Notes under the pieces: generated by a model
Database searches by the model: none
Told to the model about the DNA's origin: nothing
Seen by the model: only the letters and a program-made list of their open reading frames with translations
Shown here: positions 50,865-59,549 of the stretch, in pieces
Numbering within the stretch: position 1 is the first letter of the stretch
Layout of the letters: each line of letters opens with the position of its first letter
Origin: Streptomyces cinerochromogenes
Lineage (GTDB): Bacteria; Actinomycetota; Actinomycetes; Streptomycetales; Streptomycetaceae
Assembly: GCF_014648635.1 (NCBI RefSeq)
Contig: NZ_BMRM01000031.1
Location: 1 to 64,000 of the forward strand
Direction of reading: 5' to 3'
Length of the DNA stretch: 64,000 bases
Made by a program: the position numbers and the translations under genes

Positions 50865-52418
50865 TCAGCCCAGGTCACCCGCGGCGGTCAGCTCGGCGAG
50901 ACGCACCAGCGTGCGCACGGCGGAACCGGTACCGCCCTTCGGCGTGTACCCGAAGGCCCCGCCCTCGTTGAACGCCGGGCCGGCGATGTCGAGGTGGGCC
51001 CAGGTGATCCCCTCGCCCACGAACTCGCGCAGGAACAGGCCGGCGACCAGTCCGCCGCCCCACCGCTCGCCCATGTTCGCGATGTCGGCGACGGGCGATT
51101 CCATGCCCTTGCGCAGGTGCTCCGGCAGCGGCATCGGCCAGGCCGGCTCGCCGACCTCCTCGGCCGCCTCGTACACCGCGGAGCGGAACGCGTCGTCGTT
51201 GGCCATGACGCCGAAGGTCCGGCTGCCCAGCGCCAGCATCATCGCGCCGGTCAGCGTGGCCACGTCCACGATCGCGTCCGGGTTCTCCTGCGAGGCCGCC
51301 CACAGCGCGTCGGCGAGCACCAGCCGGCCCTCGGCGTCGGTGTTGAGCACCTCCACCGTCTTGCCGCTGTACATGCGCAGCACGTCGCCCGGGCGCACGG
51401 CGGAGCCGGACGGCATGTTCTCGGCCAGCGCCAGCCAGCCGGTGACGTTGACCTCCAGGCCGAGGCGCGCGGCGGCGACGACCGCGGCGAACACGGCGGC
51501 GGCACCGCTCATGTCGCACTTCATCGTCTCGTTGTGCCCGGCCGGCTTCAGCGAGATGCCGCCCGAGTCGTAGGTGATGCCCTTGCCGACGAAGGCCAGG
51601 TGCTTCTCCGCCTTCGGGTGCCGGTACGACAGCTTCACCAGGCGCGGGGCGGACGCCGAGCCGCCGCCGACGCCGAGGATGCCGCCGTAGCCGCCCTTGG
51701 TCAGCGCCTTCTCGTCGAGCACCTGCACCTTGAGGCCGTGCTCCTTGGCCGCGGTCTGCGCGATCTGGGCGAAGGCCGCGGGGTCGAGGTCGTTCGGCGG
51801 CATGTTGATCAGGTCGCGGGCGCGGTTCAGCTCCTCGGAGACCGCGACCGCGCGGGCGAGGGCGCCCTTGTGCGCGGCGTCGCGCGGCTTGCCGCCGAGC
51901 AGCGCGGCCTCGGCCAGCGGGCCCTTGCCGTTCTTGCCCTTGGCGTTCCCGGTGTCCTGGGCGCTGCCCTTGTAGGCGTCGAAGGAGTAGGCGCCGAGCA
52001 GGATGCCCTCGCTGATCGCGCCGAGGGCACCGGGGCCGTCGACGGGCAGCGCGAACGCGGCCTTCCTCGCCCCGGTGAGCGCCCGGGCGGCCACACCGGC
52101 GGCCTTGCGCAGCGCCTCGGCGTCGTAGCCGTTCTCGCCGTCCTCGGCGTTCTCGTCGCCGGGCTCCTCGCCGAGGCCCACCGCCACCACGAGCGGGGCC
52201 TTGAAGCCGGCCGGGGCGGGCAGCTTCGTCAGCTCGCCCTCGGCACCCGAGGCGCCGAGGGTCTCCAGGACGCCGGCCAGCTTGCCGTCGTACGCCTTGT
52301 CCACGGCCTCGGCGCCGGGCGCGACGACGGGCCCCTGGGCGCCCTTGGCGACACCGATCACGATCGCGTCGGCCCGCAGGCCGGGCGCCGCGGCGGTGCT
52401 GAGAGTCAGAGCAGTCAC
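50865..52418 (-). CDS. pepA: Leucyl aminopeptidase (M17)
   Basis: A 517-residue enzyme. C-terminal M17 catalytic motifs are visible: GKGITYDSGGISLKPAGHNE (first metal segment), MKCDMSGAAAVFAAVVAAARLG, and VLNTDAEGRLVLADALWAASQ (NTDAEGRL signature) with further Asp/Lys residues. The N-terminal half is the variable regulatory domain. It removes N-terminal residues such as Leu from peptides using two metals. Upstream of lpd on the same strand with 291 bases between, so probably an independent gene. Confidence 0.96.
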   Translation of the reverse strand: MTALTLSTAAAPGLRADAIVIGVAKGAQGPVVAPGAEAVDKAYDGKLAGVLETLGASGAEGELTKLPAPAGFKAPLVVAVGLGEEPGDENAEDGENGYDAEALRKAAGVAARALTGARKAAFALPVDGPGALGAISEGILLGAYSFDAYKGSAQDTGNAKGKNGKGPLAEAALLGGKPRDAAHKGALARAVAVSEELNRARDLINMPPNDLDPAAFAQIAQTAAKEHGLKVQVLDEKALTKGGYGGILGVGGGSASAPRLVKLSYRHPKAEKHLAFVGKGITYDSGGISLKPAGHNETMKCDMSGAAAVFAAVVAAARLGLEVNVTGWLALAENMPSGSAVRPGDVLRMYSGKTVEVLNTDAEGRLVLADALWAASQENPDAIVDVATLTGAMMLALGSRTFGVMANDDAFRSAVYEAAEEVGEPAWPMPLPEHLRKGMESPVADIANMGERWGGGLVAGLFLREFVGEGITWAHLDIAGPAFNEGGAFGYTPKGGTGSAVRTLVRLAELTAAGDLG

Positions 52419-52718
52419 GGTGGTGAATTCTCGCTTCCGATGTGAAGTTGCTGTGGCCGATCAAGGGGTGGGTCGACCGGGCCCGAGAGCCGACCCTAGG
52501 TCCAGGCCTGGGGACTGGTGGCAACCGGGGCCTTCACCCTGTCGGCGAACACCCGGGACGAGACTACGCGTGTGGGTGCGTTCGCTCATTCCTTCGGGTG
52601 TTCACCCGCGTGTGGCGTGGGGTCCACGTCCACCCCCCGCGTCCGCATGATGTCCCCTGATCCGCCGTGGGACCACCGCCGTGGAACCACCGCCCGGGAG
52701 AACCGGCGCGCCCCGGCG
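52419..52718. other. Intergenic region upstream of pepA
   Basis: 300 bases between the pepA start (leftward) and the cobS stop. It must hold the pepA promoter and the cobS 3' end. I saw no gene, RNA motif or strong hairpin here, and no cobalamin riboswitch-like sequence. Confidence 0.5.
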
Positions 52719-53480
52719 CTACCGGCCGAGAGCCAGCACCACGAGGGACACGGTCGCGGCCGTCTCCGCGACCGCCCCGAACACGTCTCCGGTCACCCCG
52801 CCGAACCTGCGGACGCACACCCGCAGCAGCACCTCGGCCCCGCCGGCCCCCGCGGCCACCGCGACGGCGGCGTGCGCACCCGCCGCCCCGGCCACCGCCA
52901 CCACCCCGATCCCGGTCCCCAGGGCGGCGGCCGTCGGCACCGCCCCGGCCACCGCCGCCCCCAGCCCCTCCGGACGGGCGGCCGGCACGCCGGCGCGGGC
53001 GGCCAGGGTGAGCGCCAGCCGGCCCGTGACCGCCGAGGCCACGGCCGCCACGGCACCCCGGGCCCAGGAGCCGTCGTACAGCTGCGCCAGCACGGCCGCC
53101 TGGGCCAGCAGCACCAGGACGAGGGTCAGCACACCGAACGGCCCGATGTCCGACTGCTTCATGATCCGCAGCGCGTCCTCGGCGGGCTTGCCGCTGCCCA
53201 GCCCGTCGGCGGTGTCGGCGAGCCCGTCGAGGTGCAGCCCCCGCGTCAGCGCGGCCGGTACGGCGACCGAGGCGACGGCGGCGAGCAGCGGGCCCGCGCC
53301 GAGCAGGAGCAGCAGCAGGCCGAGCCCGGCCGCGCAGCCGCCGACGACCAGCCCGGCCAGCGGGGCGCACAGCATGCCCCCGCGTGCGGCCTCCCGGTCC
53401 CAGCGGTGCACCCGTACGGGCAGCACGGTGAGCGTGCCGAAGGCGAAGCGGAGGCCGTCGAGGGGAGCAGACTTGAGCAC
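52719..53480 (-). CDS. cobS: Adenosylcobinamide-GDP ribazoletransferase
   Basis: A 253-residue integral membrane enzyme. The catalytic acidic segment is in HLDGLADTADGLGSGKPAEDA, followed by RIMKQSDIGPFGVLTLVLVLL and several hydrophobic segments through the C-terminus, as in CobS. It joins adenosylcobinamide-GDP to alpha-ribazole (phosphate) in the last steps of cobalamin assembly at the membrane. cobT (57338) and cobU (59550) are on the same strand nearby, but with unrelated genes between. The start at 53480 (MLKSAPLDGLRFAFGTLTVL) is typical. Confidence 0.94.
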   Translation of the reverse strand: MLKSAPLDGLRFAFGTLTVLPVRVHRWDREAARGGMLCAPLAGLVVGGCAAGLGLLLLLLGAGPLLAAVASVAVPAALTRGLHLDGLADTADGLGSGKPAEDALRIMKQSDIGPFGVLTLVLVLLAQAAVLAQLYDGSWARGAVAAVASAVTGRLALTLAARAGVPAARPEGLGAAVAGAVPTAAALGTGIGVVAVAGAAGAHAAVAVAAGAGGAEVLLRVCVRRFGGVTGDVFGAVAETAATVSLVVLALGR

Positions 53481-53540
53481 CGGCGCAGGCTACCGGGCGG
53501 CCGGAGCGCCGCCGACCGGAGCCGGGGCTACAGTGCGCAC

Positions 53541-54305
53541 ATGGGGCACTGGTGGGTGCGGAACATCGTCGAGCCGGGCAAACTCCCGTTGCTGCTCGCC
53601 CTCGCCGCGTTCGTGCTGACCTTCGTCGTCACCCGGGCCGTCACCCGTCTGATCCGGGCGGGCAGGGGCCCCTTCGGGGACGTCAGGGCGGGCGGGCTGC
53701 ACATCCACCACGTCGTCCCCGGGGTCGTCCTCACCGTCGTCGGCGGCTTCGGCGCGGTCGCCAGCGACCGGCACGGCGCCGGAGCGGCCGTCTCCGCCGT
53801 GCTGTTCGGCATGGGCACCGGCCTGGTCCTGGACGAGTTCGCGCTGGTCCTGCACCTGGACGACGTGTACTGGACCGAGGAGGGCCGCAAGAGCGTCGAG
53901 GTGGTCGTGCTCACCGCCGCCCTCGTCGGCCTGCTGCTCGCCGGCTTCTCCCCGTTCGGTGTCGACAACCTCTCCCAGGAGGAACTGCACGACCGCGGCG
54001 GTGCCATCGCCACCGTCGCCGGGAACTTCCTCCTGTCGCTCGTCGCCCTGGCCAAGGGCAAGACCCCCACCGCGCTCTTCGGAGTGATCGTCCCGCTGGT
54101 GGCACTCGTCGGAGCGGTCCGGCTCGCCCGCCCCGGCTCCCCGTGGGCCCGCCGCTTCTACGGCCGTCGCCCCCGCGCCCGCGCCCGGGCCGCCCTGCGC
54201 GTCTACCGGCACGACCGCCGCTGGGCCCGGCCGCGCCGCGCCCTTCAGGACTGGATCGGCGGCAGACCCGACCCCCGCCCGGCACGCCTGCCCGGCCACC
54301 GCTGA
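53541..54305 (+). CDS. Integral membrane protein with HIHH motif, function unknown
   Basis: A 254-residue protein with about five transmembrane helices (LPLLLALAAFVLTFVVTR, PGVVLTVVGGFGAVAS, VSAVLFGMGTGLVLDEFAL, VEVVVLTAALVGLLLAGF, TALFGVIVPLVALVGAV). Two conserved-looking motifs face the membrane: GGLHIHHVVPGV and FALVLHLDDVYWTEEGRKS. His-rich plus acidic motifs hint at metal binding or a hydrolase-like active site, but I do not recognise the family. It ends in an Arg-rich tail, and overlaps the convergent rhomboid-like gene by 61 bases. Confidence 0.68.
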   Translation: MGHWWVRNIVEPGKLPLLLALAAFVLTFVVTRAVTRLIRAGRGPFGDVRAGGLHIHHVVPGVVLTVVGGFGAVASDRHGAGAAVSAVLFGMGTGLVLDEFALVLHLDDVYWTEEGRKSVEVVVLTAALVGLLLAGFSPFGVDNLSQEELHDRGGAIATVAGNFLLSLVALAKGKTPTALFGVIVPLVALVGAVRLARPGSPWARRFYGRRPRARARAALRVYRHDRRWARPRRALQDWIGGRPDPRPARLPGHR

Positions 54306-55003
54306 CCGCTCCCGCCCGGCCCCCACGGGCGGCGGGCGCGGCCCGGCAGGCTCCGCCGGCGCTGCCGCAGCGCCGCCAGCAGGCACAGCAGCCCCACCGC
54401 CATCAGCGCGGCCAGGTGCTCCTTGCCGGCCAGGTTCTCCTTCAGCAGCACCTCCGCGACCATGGCCAGCGTCACCGCGCCCGCCGTCACATAGGCGCCG
54501 TACCGCCAGCTCACGAACACCGCCAGCCCCACCACGGCCGCCGACGGCCCGGTGTCCACCACCTGCTCGTCGGTCCACGGCAACCCGAACGGGGCGTGCG
54601 CGCCGAGGGTGGTGCCCAGGCGCGCGTACAGGGTGCCGGCGAGCGTGGCGACGTAGGCGATCGTCAGCGTCCGCCACCGGCCCAGGCACAGCTCGGCGAT
54701 CCCGAACACCAGCAGGATCTGCGCCAGCGCCCCCCACACCGGCAGGTCCAGCGCGGGCACGAACAGCGACAGGGGGGTGCGCAGCAGGGCCAGCCACAGC
54801 GGGTCCTCGGCCCGTACGGCACCCGCGTTCTGCACGAGCTGGTACCCCCACGGCTGGTTCTGCACGTACTGCAGGAACGCCGTCAGACCCACCGCCGCCA
54901 GGCTCATCGGTACGGCCGCCGGCCCCCGCCGGCGCAGCGGCTCGCGCACGGCGGTGGCGAGCGGCCCCCACTCGGCCCTCGCCCAGCGGGCGAGCGCCCT
55001 CAT
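54245..55003 (-). CDS. Rhomboid-like intramembrane protein
   Basis: A 252-residue protein. The start at 55003 (MRALARWARAEWGPLATAV) is preferred to the ATG at 55048. Six or so transmembrane helices are predicted (VPMSLAAVGLTAFLQYV, AQILLVFGIAELCLG, LTIAYVATLAGTLYARL, AVVGLAVFVSWRYG). TGPSAAVVGL resembles the rhomboid GxS catalytic serine position; a His in a later helix is not certain. Family: actinobacterial rhomboid-like proteins. It lies upstream of the membrane HIHH gene's 3' end and follows the MprF-like gene. Confidence 0.62.
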   Translation of the reverse strand: MRALARWARAEWGPLATAVREPLRRRGPAAVPMSLAAVGLTAFLQYVQNQPWGYQLVQNAGAVRAEDPLWLALLRTPLSLFVPALDLPVWGALAQILLVFGIAELCLGRWRTLTIAYVATLAGTLYARLGTTLGAHAPFGLPWTDEQVVDTGPSAAVVGLAVFVSWRYGAYVTAGAVTLAMVAEVLLKENLAGKEHLAALMAVGLLCLLAALRQRRRSLPGRARRPWGPGGSGQRWPGRRAGRGSGLPPIQS

Positions 55004-55072
55004 CGCGCGTCCCTCATCGAACGTGCCCCCGTCGAGCGTTCCGGCCATCGAGCGTCCCCCGTCGAACGTGTC

Positions 55073-57100
55073 TCATCGGTGCGTGTCCAGGTGCCTGCGG
55101 TGCACCCGCTCCGGCAGTCCCGGCGCCGCGGGGCCCGCCGCCGGATTCCCGCCCGCCCCGCGACGCCCGGCACGCGCGCTCGCCGTGTCGCCGGACGGCC
55201 CGCGCGGCTCCTCGGCCACGCTCGGCCTCGCCCGCGCGGGGTCACCCCCGTCGCGGGCGCCCCGGCGCCTTGCGAGCGCACGCCCCGGACGCCGCGGGAC
55301 CCGCCCTGCGGGCGGACGGCGGCACTCCGGCGACAGGCCCCCCAGGAACCCCTCCGCCCGCGCCGAGGCGAGGCCGATGCGTGGCAGGTCCGCGCTCTTC
55401 TCGAAGAGCAGGAACCGCGGTTCCCAGATGGGCCGGTACTTGGCGTTGGCGCGGTACAGCGACTCGATCTGCCACCAGCGTGAGAAGAAGCTGAGCAGCG
55501 AGCGCCACAGCCTCAGCACCGGCCCGGCGCCGAGGCGTGCGCCACGTTCGAAGACCGACCGGAACATCGCGAAGTTCAGTGAGACCTGCGTGATCCCGGT
55601 CTCGTCGGCCCGCCGCAGCAGCTCGATGACCATGAACTCCATCAGCCCGTTGGCGGAACCGTCGGAACCGTCGGCGTTCCGGTCGCGCCGCATCAGGTCC
55701 AGGGACAGCCCGTGCGGCCCCCACGGCACGAAGGAGAGCAGCGCGCGCAGCCGCCCCTCGGCGTCCGTGCACTCCAGCATCACGCACCGGCCGTCCCCGG
55801 GGTCCCCGAGCCGCCCCAGCGCCATGCTGAAGCCGCGCTCGGTGGCGCCGTCCCGCCAGTCGTCGGCACGCTCGACGAGGAAGGCCATCTCCTCCTCCGG
55901 GATGTCCTCGTGCCGCCGGATGCGCACCCGGTACCCGGCCCGCCGCACCCGGTTGTAGGCCTGCCGGACGGTGCGCATGGCCCGGCCCTCCAGCGTGAAC
56001 TCGGAGACCTCCACGATCGCCTCGTCCCCGAGTTCCAGCGCGTCCAGACCGTGCCGGGCGTACACCGTCCCGGCCTCCTCGCCCGCGCCCATCACCGCCG
56101 GGATCCAGCCGTGCGCCCGCGCCTCGGCGAGCCACGGCGCGATCGCCCCCGGCCACGCCTCCGGATCCCCGATCGGGTCGCCGGACGCCAGGCTCACCCC
56201 GCCCACCACCCGGTAGGCGACGGCCGCCTTCCCGGTCGGCGACCACACGACGCTCTTCTCCCGGCGCAGCGCGAAGTAGCCGAGGGAGTCCCGCTCGCCG
56301 TGCCGCTCCAGCAGCTCGCGCAGCCGCTTCTCGTCGTCCTCGGTGAGCGGGTCCACGGCCCGCCGGGAACGGAAGGCGGCGTAGAGGACGGCGAGGAGGA
56401 GGGCCGTGCTGAGCACGTTGACCGCCACGTTGGCCCAGTTCGGCGGGTCGATCCCCGGGAAGCGGGACTCCTCGGCCGCCACCGACACCAGCCGCAGGGT
56501 GCCGTAGTGCCAGCGCTCCGGGAACGTGGAACGGGCCGCGTCCGGCGCCTGGTTGGTGACCGTCACCAGCAGCCCGGCCAGCAGGCTCGCCGCCAGCCCG
56601 CCGCCGACGGCCACCACGGCCGCGAGCCGGGGGTTGGACCGGTCGCCCTTGGCGTAGAACTCGCGCCGTCCGGCGAGCAGCGCGCCCACGAAGGCGGCGG
56701 TCAGGGCGAGGGAGACCCAGTTCTGCGGGTACCGCCGGATCTCCGGGAACGCCATGGCGAAGGCGAGCAGTGCCAGGAAGAGCCCGCTCACCACCAGGTT
56801 GAGGATCCACGCGGCCCGCTTCCGGCGCCGCATGGTGATGGCCAGGAAGGCGGTGAGGACCCCGGAGGCGAAGCCGGCCGTCAGCAGGTACGGGGTGAAG
56901 AAGTCGTCCTGGTTGTGCCGGCGCACGTCCTGGCCGAGCGAGACCCACACCGCGCTGAGGAAGTTGATGAAGGCGACGGTCCGCAGATACCAGACGGCGC
57001 ACGCGGCGGCCCTCCGGGACACCCCGGTGGACCGCCGCACCCGCTCACCCGTCCGCGCCGCCTCGACTCGCTGCTCCCCGGCAATTCGGGCATCTCCCAT
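55073..57100 (-). CDS. MprF-like phosphatidylglycerol lysyltransferase (DUF2156), with C-terminal tail
   Basis: A 675-residue protein. Six to eight hydrophobic segments in the first 260 residues (TVAFINFLSAVWVSLGQ, YLLTAGFASGVLTAFLAI) are followed by a DUF2156 LPG synthase domain (residues about 265-585: DSLGYFALRREKSVVW, AYRVVGGVSLASGDPIGD, YNRVRRAGYRVRIRR, FMVIELLRRADETGI). Such enzymes add lysine or other residues to phosphatidylglycerol and increase resistance to cationic peptides. Residues about 590-675 form an Arg/Pro/Gly-rich tail with no domain, which may be disordered or an annotation artefact. Confidence 0.8.
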   Translation of the reverse strand: MGDARIAGEQRVEAARTGERVRRSTGVSRRAAACAVWYLRTVAFINFLSAVWVSLGQDVRRHNQDDFFTPYLLTAGFASGVLTAFLAITMRRRKRAAWILNLVVSGLFLALLAFAMAFPEIRRYPQNWVSLALTAAFVGALLAGRREFYAKGDRSNPRLAAVVAVGGGLAASLLAGLLVTVTNQAPDAARSTFPERWHYGTLRLVSVAAEESRFPGIDPPNWANVAVNVLSTALLLAVLYAAFRSRRAVDPLTEDDEKRLRELLERHGERDSLGYFALRREKSVVWSPTGKAAVAYRVVGGVSLASGDPIGDPEAWPGAIAPWLAEARAHGWIPAVMGAGEEAGTVYARHGLDALELGDEAIVEVSEFTLEGRAMRTVRQAYNRVRRAGYRVRIRRHEDIPEEEMAFLVERADDWRDGATERGFSMALGRLGDPGDGRCVMLECTDAEGRLRALLSFVPWGPHGLSLDLMRRDRNADGSDGSANGLMEFMVIELLRRADETGITQVSLNFAMFRSVFERGARLGAGPVLRLWRSLLSFFSRWWQIESLYRANAKYRPIWEPRFLLFEKSADLPRIGLASARAEGFLGGLSPECRRPPAGRVPRRPGRALARRRGARDGGDPARARPSVAEEPRGPSGDTASARAGRRGAGGNPAAGPAAPGLPERVHRRHLDTHR

Positions 57101-57260
57101 GGAGAAGGATCATATGGGGGAGGGCGGGTCGAACCGCGCTATTCCGACTCCGGATCCCTTGCCCGCGTGACGACACCCGCCCTTCTGCTCCACCGCGGCG
57201 GCGCTTCATCTGGGCGGCGCATCACCGGGACGGCGTTCCACGGGACGGCGCTCCGCCCCG

Positions 57261-57317
57261 GCGGCGGGATCCGGCGGCGGGATCCGGCGGCGGGATCCGG
57301 CGGTGGGATCCGGCGGT
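57261..57317. repeat. 13-bp tandem repeat, about 4.4 copies
   Basis: The unit gcggcgggatccg is repeated with GGATCC at 57267, 57280, 57293 and 57306, each exactly 13 bases apart, then a partial unit. It lies in the 237-base gap between the MprF-like gene start and the cobT stop. Non-coding and too short and regular for a CRISPR. Confidence 0.85.
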
Positions 57318-57337
57318 GCCGGCCCGTTCGTGGCCGG

Positions 57338-58426
57338 CTACTGCGCCGCCTTGCCCTCCTCCTCCGGCTCCGTGTCGTCCCCCGGCTTCTCGGGAAGCTC
57401 CGCGGCCAGCGCCGCCGCGGCCCTGACCAGCGGCAGCGCCAGCAGCGCGCCCACGCCCTCGCCGACCTTCACGCCCTGCTCCAGCAGCGGCTCCAGGGCC
57501 ATCCTGTCCAGGGCCTTGGCCTGCCCCGGCTCCCCGCTGTCGTGTCCGGCCAGCCACCAGTCCGGCGCCCGGAACGCGACCCGCTGGGCGACCAGCGCGC
57601 ACGCGGCGGCCACCACCCCGTCGAGGATCACCGGCAGCTTCCGCACCGCGCACTGCAGGAGGAACCCGGTCATCGCCGCGAGGTCCGCCCCGCCCACCGC
57701 CGCCAGCAGCTGCAGCTGGTCCCCGAGCACCGGCCGGGCCCGCCGCAGCGCGTCCCGGATCGCCGCGCACTTGCGCATCCACGCCAGGTCGTCGATCGCG
57801 ACCCCGCCCCGCCCGGTCACCACGGAGGCGTCGGTCCCGCACAGCGCGGCGATCAGCACCGCCGCCGGCGTGGTCCCGCCCACGCTGACATCGCCCAGCA
57901 CCACGAGGTCGGTGCCCGAGTCGGCCTCCTCGTCGGCGACCGCGACACCCGCGAGCAGCGCCGCCTCCGCCTCCTCCGGGGTGAGCGCGTCCTCCACGTC
58001 GATACGGCCGCTGCCCCGCCGTACCCGGTGCCGGGTCACGTCCTTCGGCAGGGTGTCCGGCTCGCAGTCCAGGCCCATGTCCACGACCCGTACCGGCACC
58101 TCCAGCCGGCGCGCGAGCACGGACACCGGGCTCGCGCCCTCCAGCACCGCCCGCACCAGCTGCTCCGCCCCGCCCGCGGGTCGCGCCGAGACGCCCAGCC
58201 CGGCGATGCCGTGGTCGCCGGCGAAGAGCACCACCCGCGGCCGTTCGACCGGCCGCACCGGTACCGTGCCCCGCGCGGCGGCCAGCCACTCGCCCAGCTC
58301 GTCCAGGCGGCCCAGCGCTCCCGGCGGCACGATCTGGCGCTCCCGCCGGGTCTCGGCGTCACGGCGTACGCCCCCGTCCGGGCGCTCGATCAGATCGGTG
58401 AAGTCGTCCAGATTAAGGCTGCTCAT
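57338..58426 (-). CDS. cobT: Nicotinate-nucleotide-dimethylbenzimidazole phosphoribosyltransferase
   Basis: A 362-residue protein, MSSLNLDDFTDLIERPDGG. CobT motifs: FAGDHGIAGLGVSARP, GVSVGGTTPAAVLIAALCG (with the substrate-binding region DVSVGGTTPAA), and the C-terminal VGEGVGALLALPLVRAAAAL. It makes alpha-ribazole phosphate, the lower ligand donor, for CobS. A 13-base tandem repeat lies just beyond its stop. Unlinked by operon to cobS, but in the same orientation. Confidence 0.95.
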   Translation of the reverse strand: MSSLNLDDFTDLIERPDGGVRRDAETRRERQIVPPGALGRLDELGEWLAAARGTVPVRPVERPRVVLFAGDHGIAGLGVSARPAGGAEQLVRAVLEGASPVSVLARRLEVPVRVVDMGLDCEPDTLPKDVTRHRVRRGSGRIDVEDALTPEEAEAALLAGVAVADEEADSGTDLVVLGDVSVGGTTPAAVLIAALCGTDASVVTGRGGVAIDDLAWMRKCAAIRDALRRARPVLGDQLQLLAAVGGADLAAMTGFLLQCAVRKLPVILDGVVAAACALVAQRVAFRAPDWWLAGHDSGEPGQAKALDRMALEPLLEQGVKVGEGVGALLALPLVRAAAALAAELPEKPGDDTEPEEEGKAAQ

Positions 58427-58559
58427 TCGCCGAACAGTACCGCCAGCGAACGACGGCTTCCGCGCCACGTCGCCACCACACCCCCACCACGTCATTGCAC
58501 CTCGGTACCTGATCCCATACGTTCCGGTTTGCCGCGGAATGTCGCACAGGGAGCCGCCC

Positions 58560-59543
58560 ATGCCGACCTCGCCCCTCACCCCGCAGTTCACCCCCGCCCA
58601 CGACCCCTTCCAGGAGCCGCGCCGCGAGGACTGCCCCTGGTGCGGCTCACGGAACCTGCGCACCCGGGTGCGCGCGCCCGACCCGCTGCGGCACCGCGCG
58701 GGCACCTTCGCCCTCGACGCCTGCCGGGACTGCGGCCACGGCTTCCAGAACCCGCGGCTCACCGCGGAGGGACTCGCCTTCTTCCACCGGGACGTCTACG
58801 AGAGACAGCTGGAGGAGTTCGCCGCCCGCGTCCGCTCCGAGAAGGCGGTCCGGCGCCGGCACCGCGCCACCGCCTGGCGGCTGTCGGACCTGCGCGAACC
58901 GGAGAGCTGGCTGGACGTCGGCACCGGCCACGCCCGCTTCCCGGAGGCGGCGAAGGAGTTCTTCCCGTACACCAGCTTCGACGGGCTGGATCCGACGGCC
59001 CGGGTGGAGCAGGCGCTGCTGGAGGGGCGGGTGGAGGAGGCGCACCGCGGCTATCTCTCGACCCCGGGGATGGCGGACCGGCTGCGCGCCCGCTACGACG
59101 TCGTCACCATGTTCCACCACCTGGAGCAGGCACCCGACCCGCGCGCCGAACTCCGCGCCGCGCTGACCGTGCTGCGGCCCGGCGGCCACCTGGTCGTCGA
59201 AGTCCCGGACCCGCGCTGCCTGTTCGCCACGCTGCTCGGCAGACGGTGGCTGCCCTACGGCCAGCCGCGCCACCTGCACCTGGTGCCCCTGGCCAACCTC
59301 CGCACCGAACTGGAGTCCCTGGGCTGCACGATCCTCGTCACCGACCGCAAGGCCCCCCACGTCCCCTACGACCTCGCGGCCGCCGTCGCCCTCTGCCTGG
59401 CCCACCTCCACCCCGTGCTCCAACTGGCGGCCTCACCCCTCATGGACGTGGCCGCGGCCCTGGACCACGGGTGCGCTCCGCTGCTGCGCCGCACACGCTT
59501 CTCGAACGCCTACCGGGTGGTGGCGCGGAAAGGCAGGCCCTAG
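58560..59543 (+). CDS. Class I methyltransferase with N-terminal zinc-ribbon
   Basis: A 327-residue protein. N-terminal Cys pairs CPWCGSRN and CRDCGHGFQNPRL suggest a zinc ribbon. The SAM-binding motif is SWLDVGTGHARFPEAAKE, followed by YDVVTMFHHLEQAPDPR and VLRPGGHLVVEVPDP. Substrate unknown. It resembles methyltransferases acting on sugars or small molecules with a methyltransferase-13-type N-terminal Cys ribbon. The 3' end is 6 bases from the stop of cobU. Confidence 0.82.
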   Translation: MPTSPLTPQFTPAHDPFQEPRREDCPWCGSRNLRTRVRAPDPLRHRAGTFALDACRDCGHGFQNPRLTAEGLAFFHRDVYERQLEEFAARVRSEKAVRRRHRATAWRLSDLREPESWLDVGTGHARFPEAAKEFFPYTSFDGLDPTARVEQALLEGRVEEAHRGYLSTPGMADRLRARYDVVTMFHHLEQAPDPRAELRAALTVLRPGGHLVVEVPDPRCLFATLLGRRWLPYGQPRHLHLVPLANLRTELESLGCTILVTDRKAPHVPYDLAAAVALCLAHLHPVLQLAASPLMDVAAALDHGCAPLLRRTRFSNAYRVVARKGRP

Positions 59544-59549
59544 CCCCCG

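Noticed and set aside
52419..52718. Possible cobalamin riboswitch near cobS
   Set aside because: The region is downstream of cobS, not upstream; only 60 bases separate the cobS start from the divergent gene, too short for a riboswitch, and no B12-box-like motif was seen.
57261..57317. Possible CRISPR-like repeat array
   Set aside because: 13-base units with no spacers and no cas genes; a simple tandem repeat.
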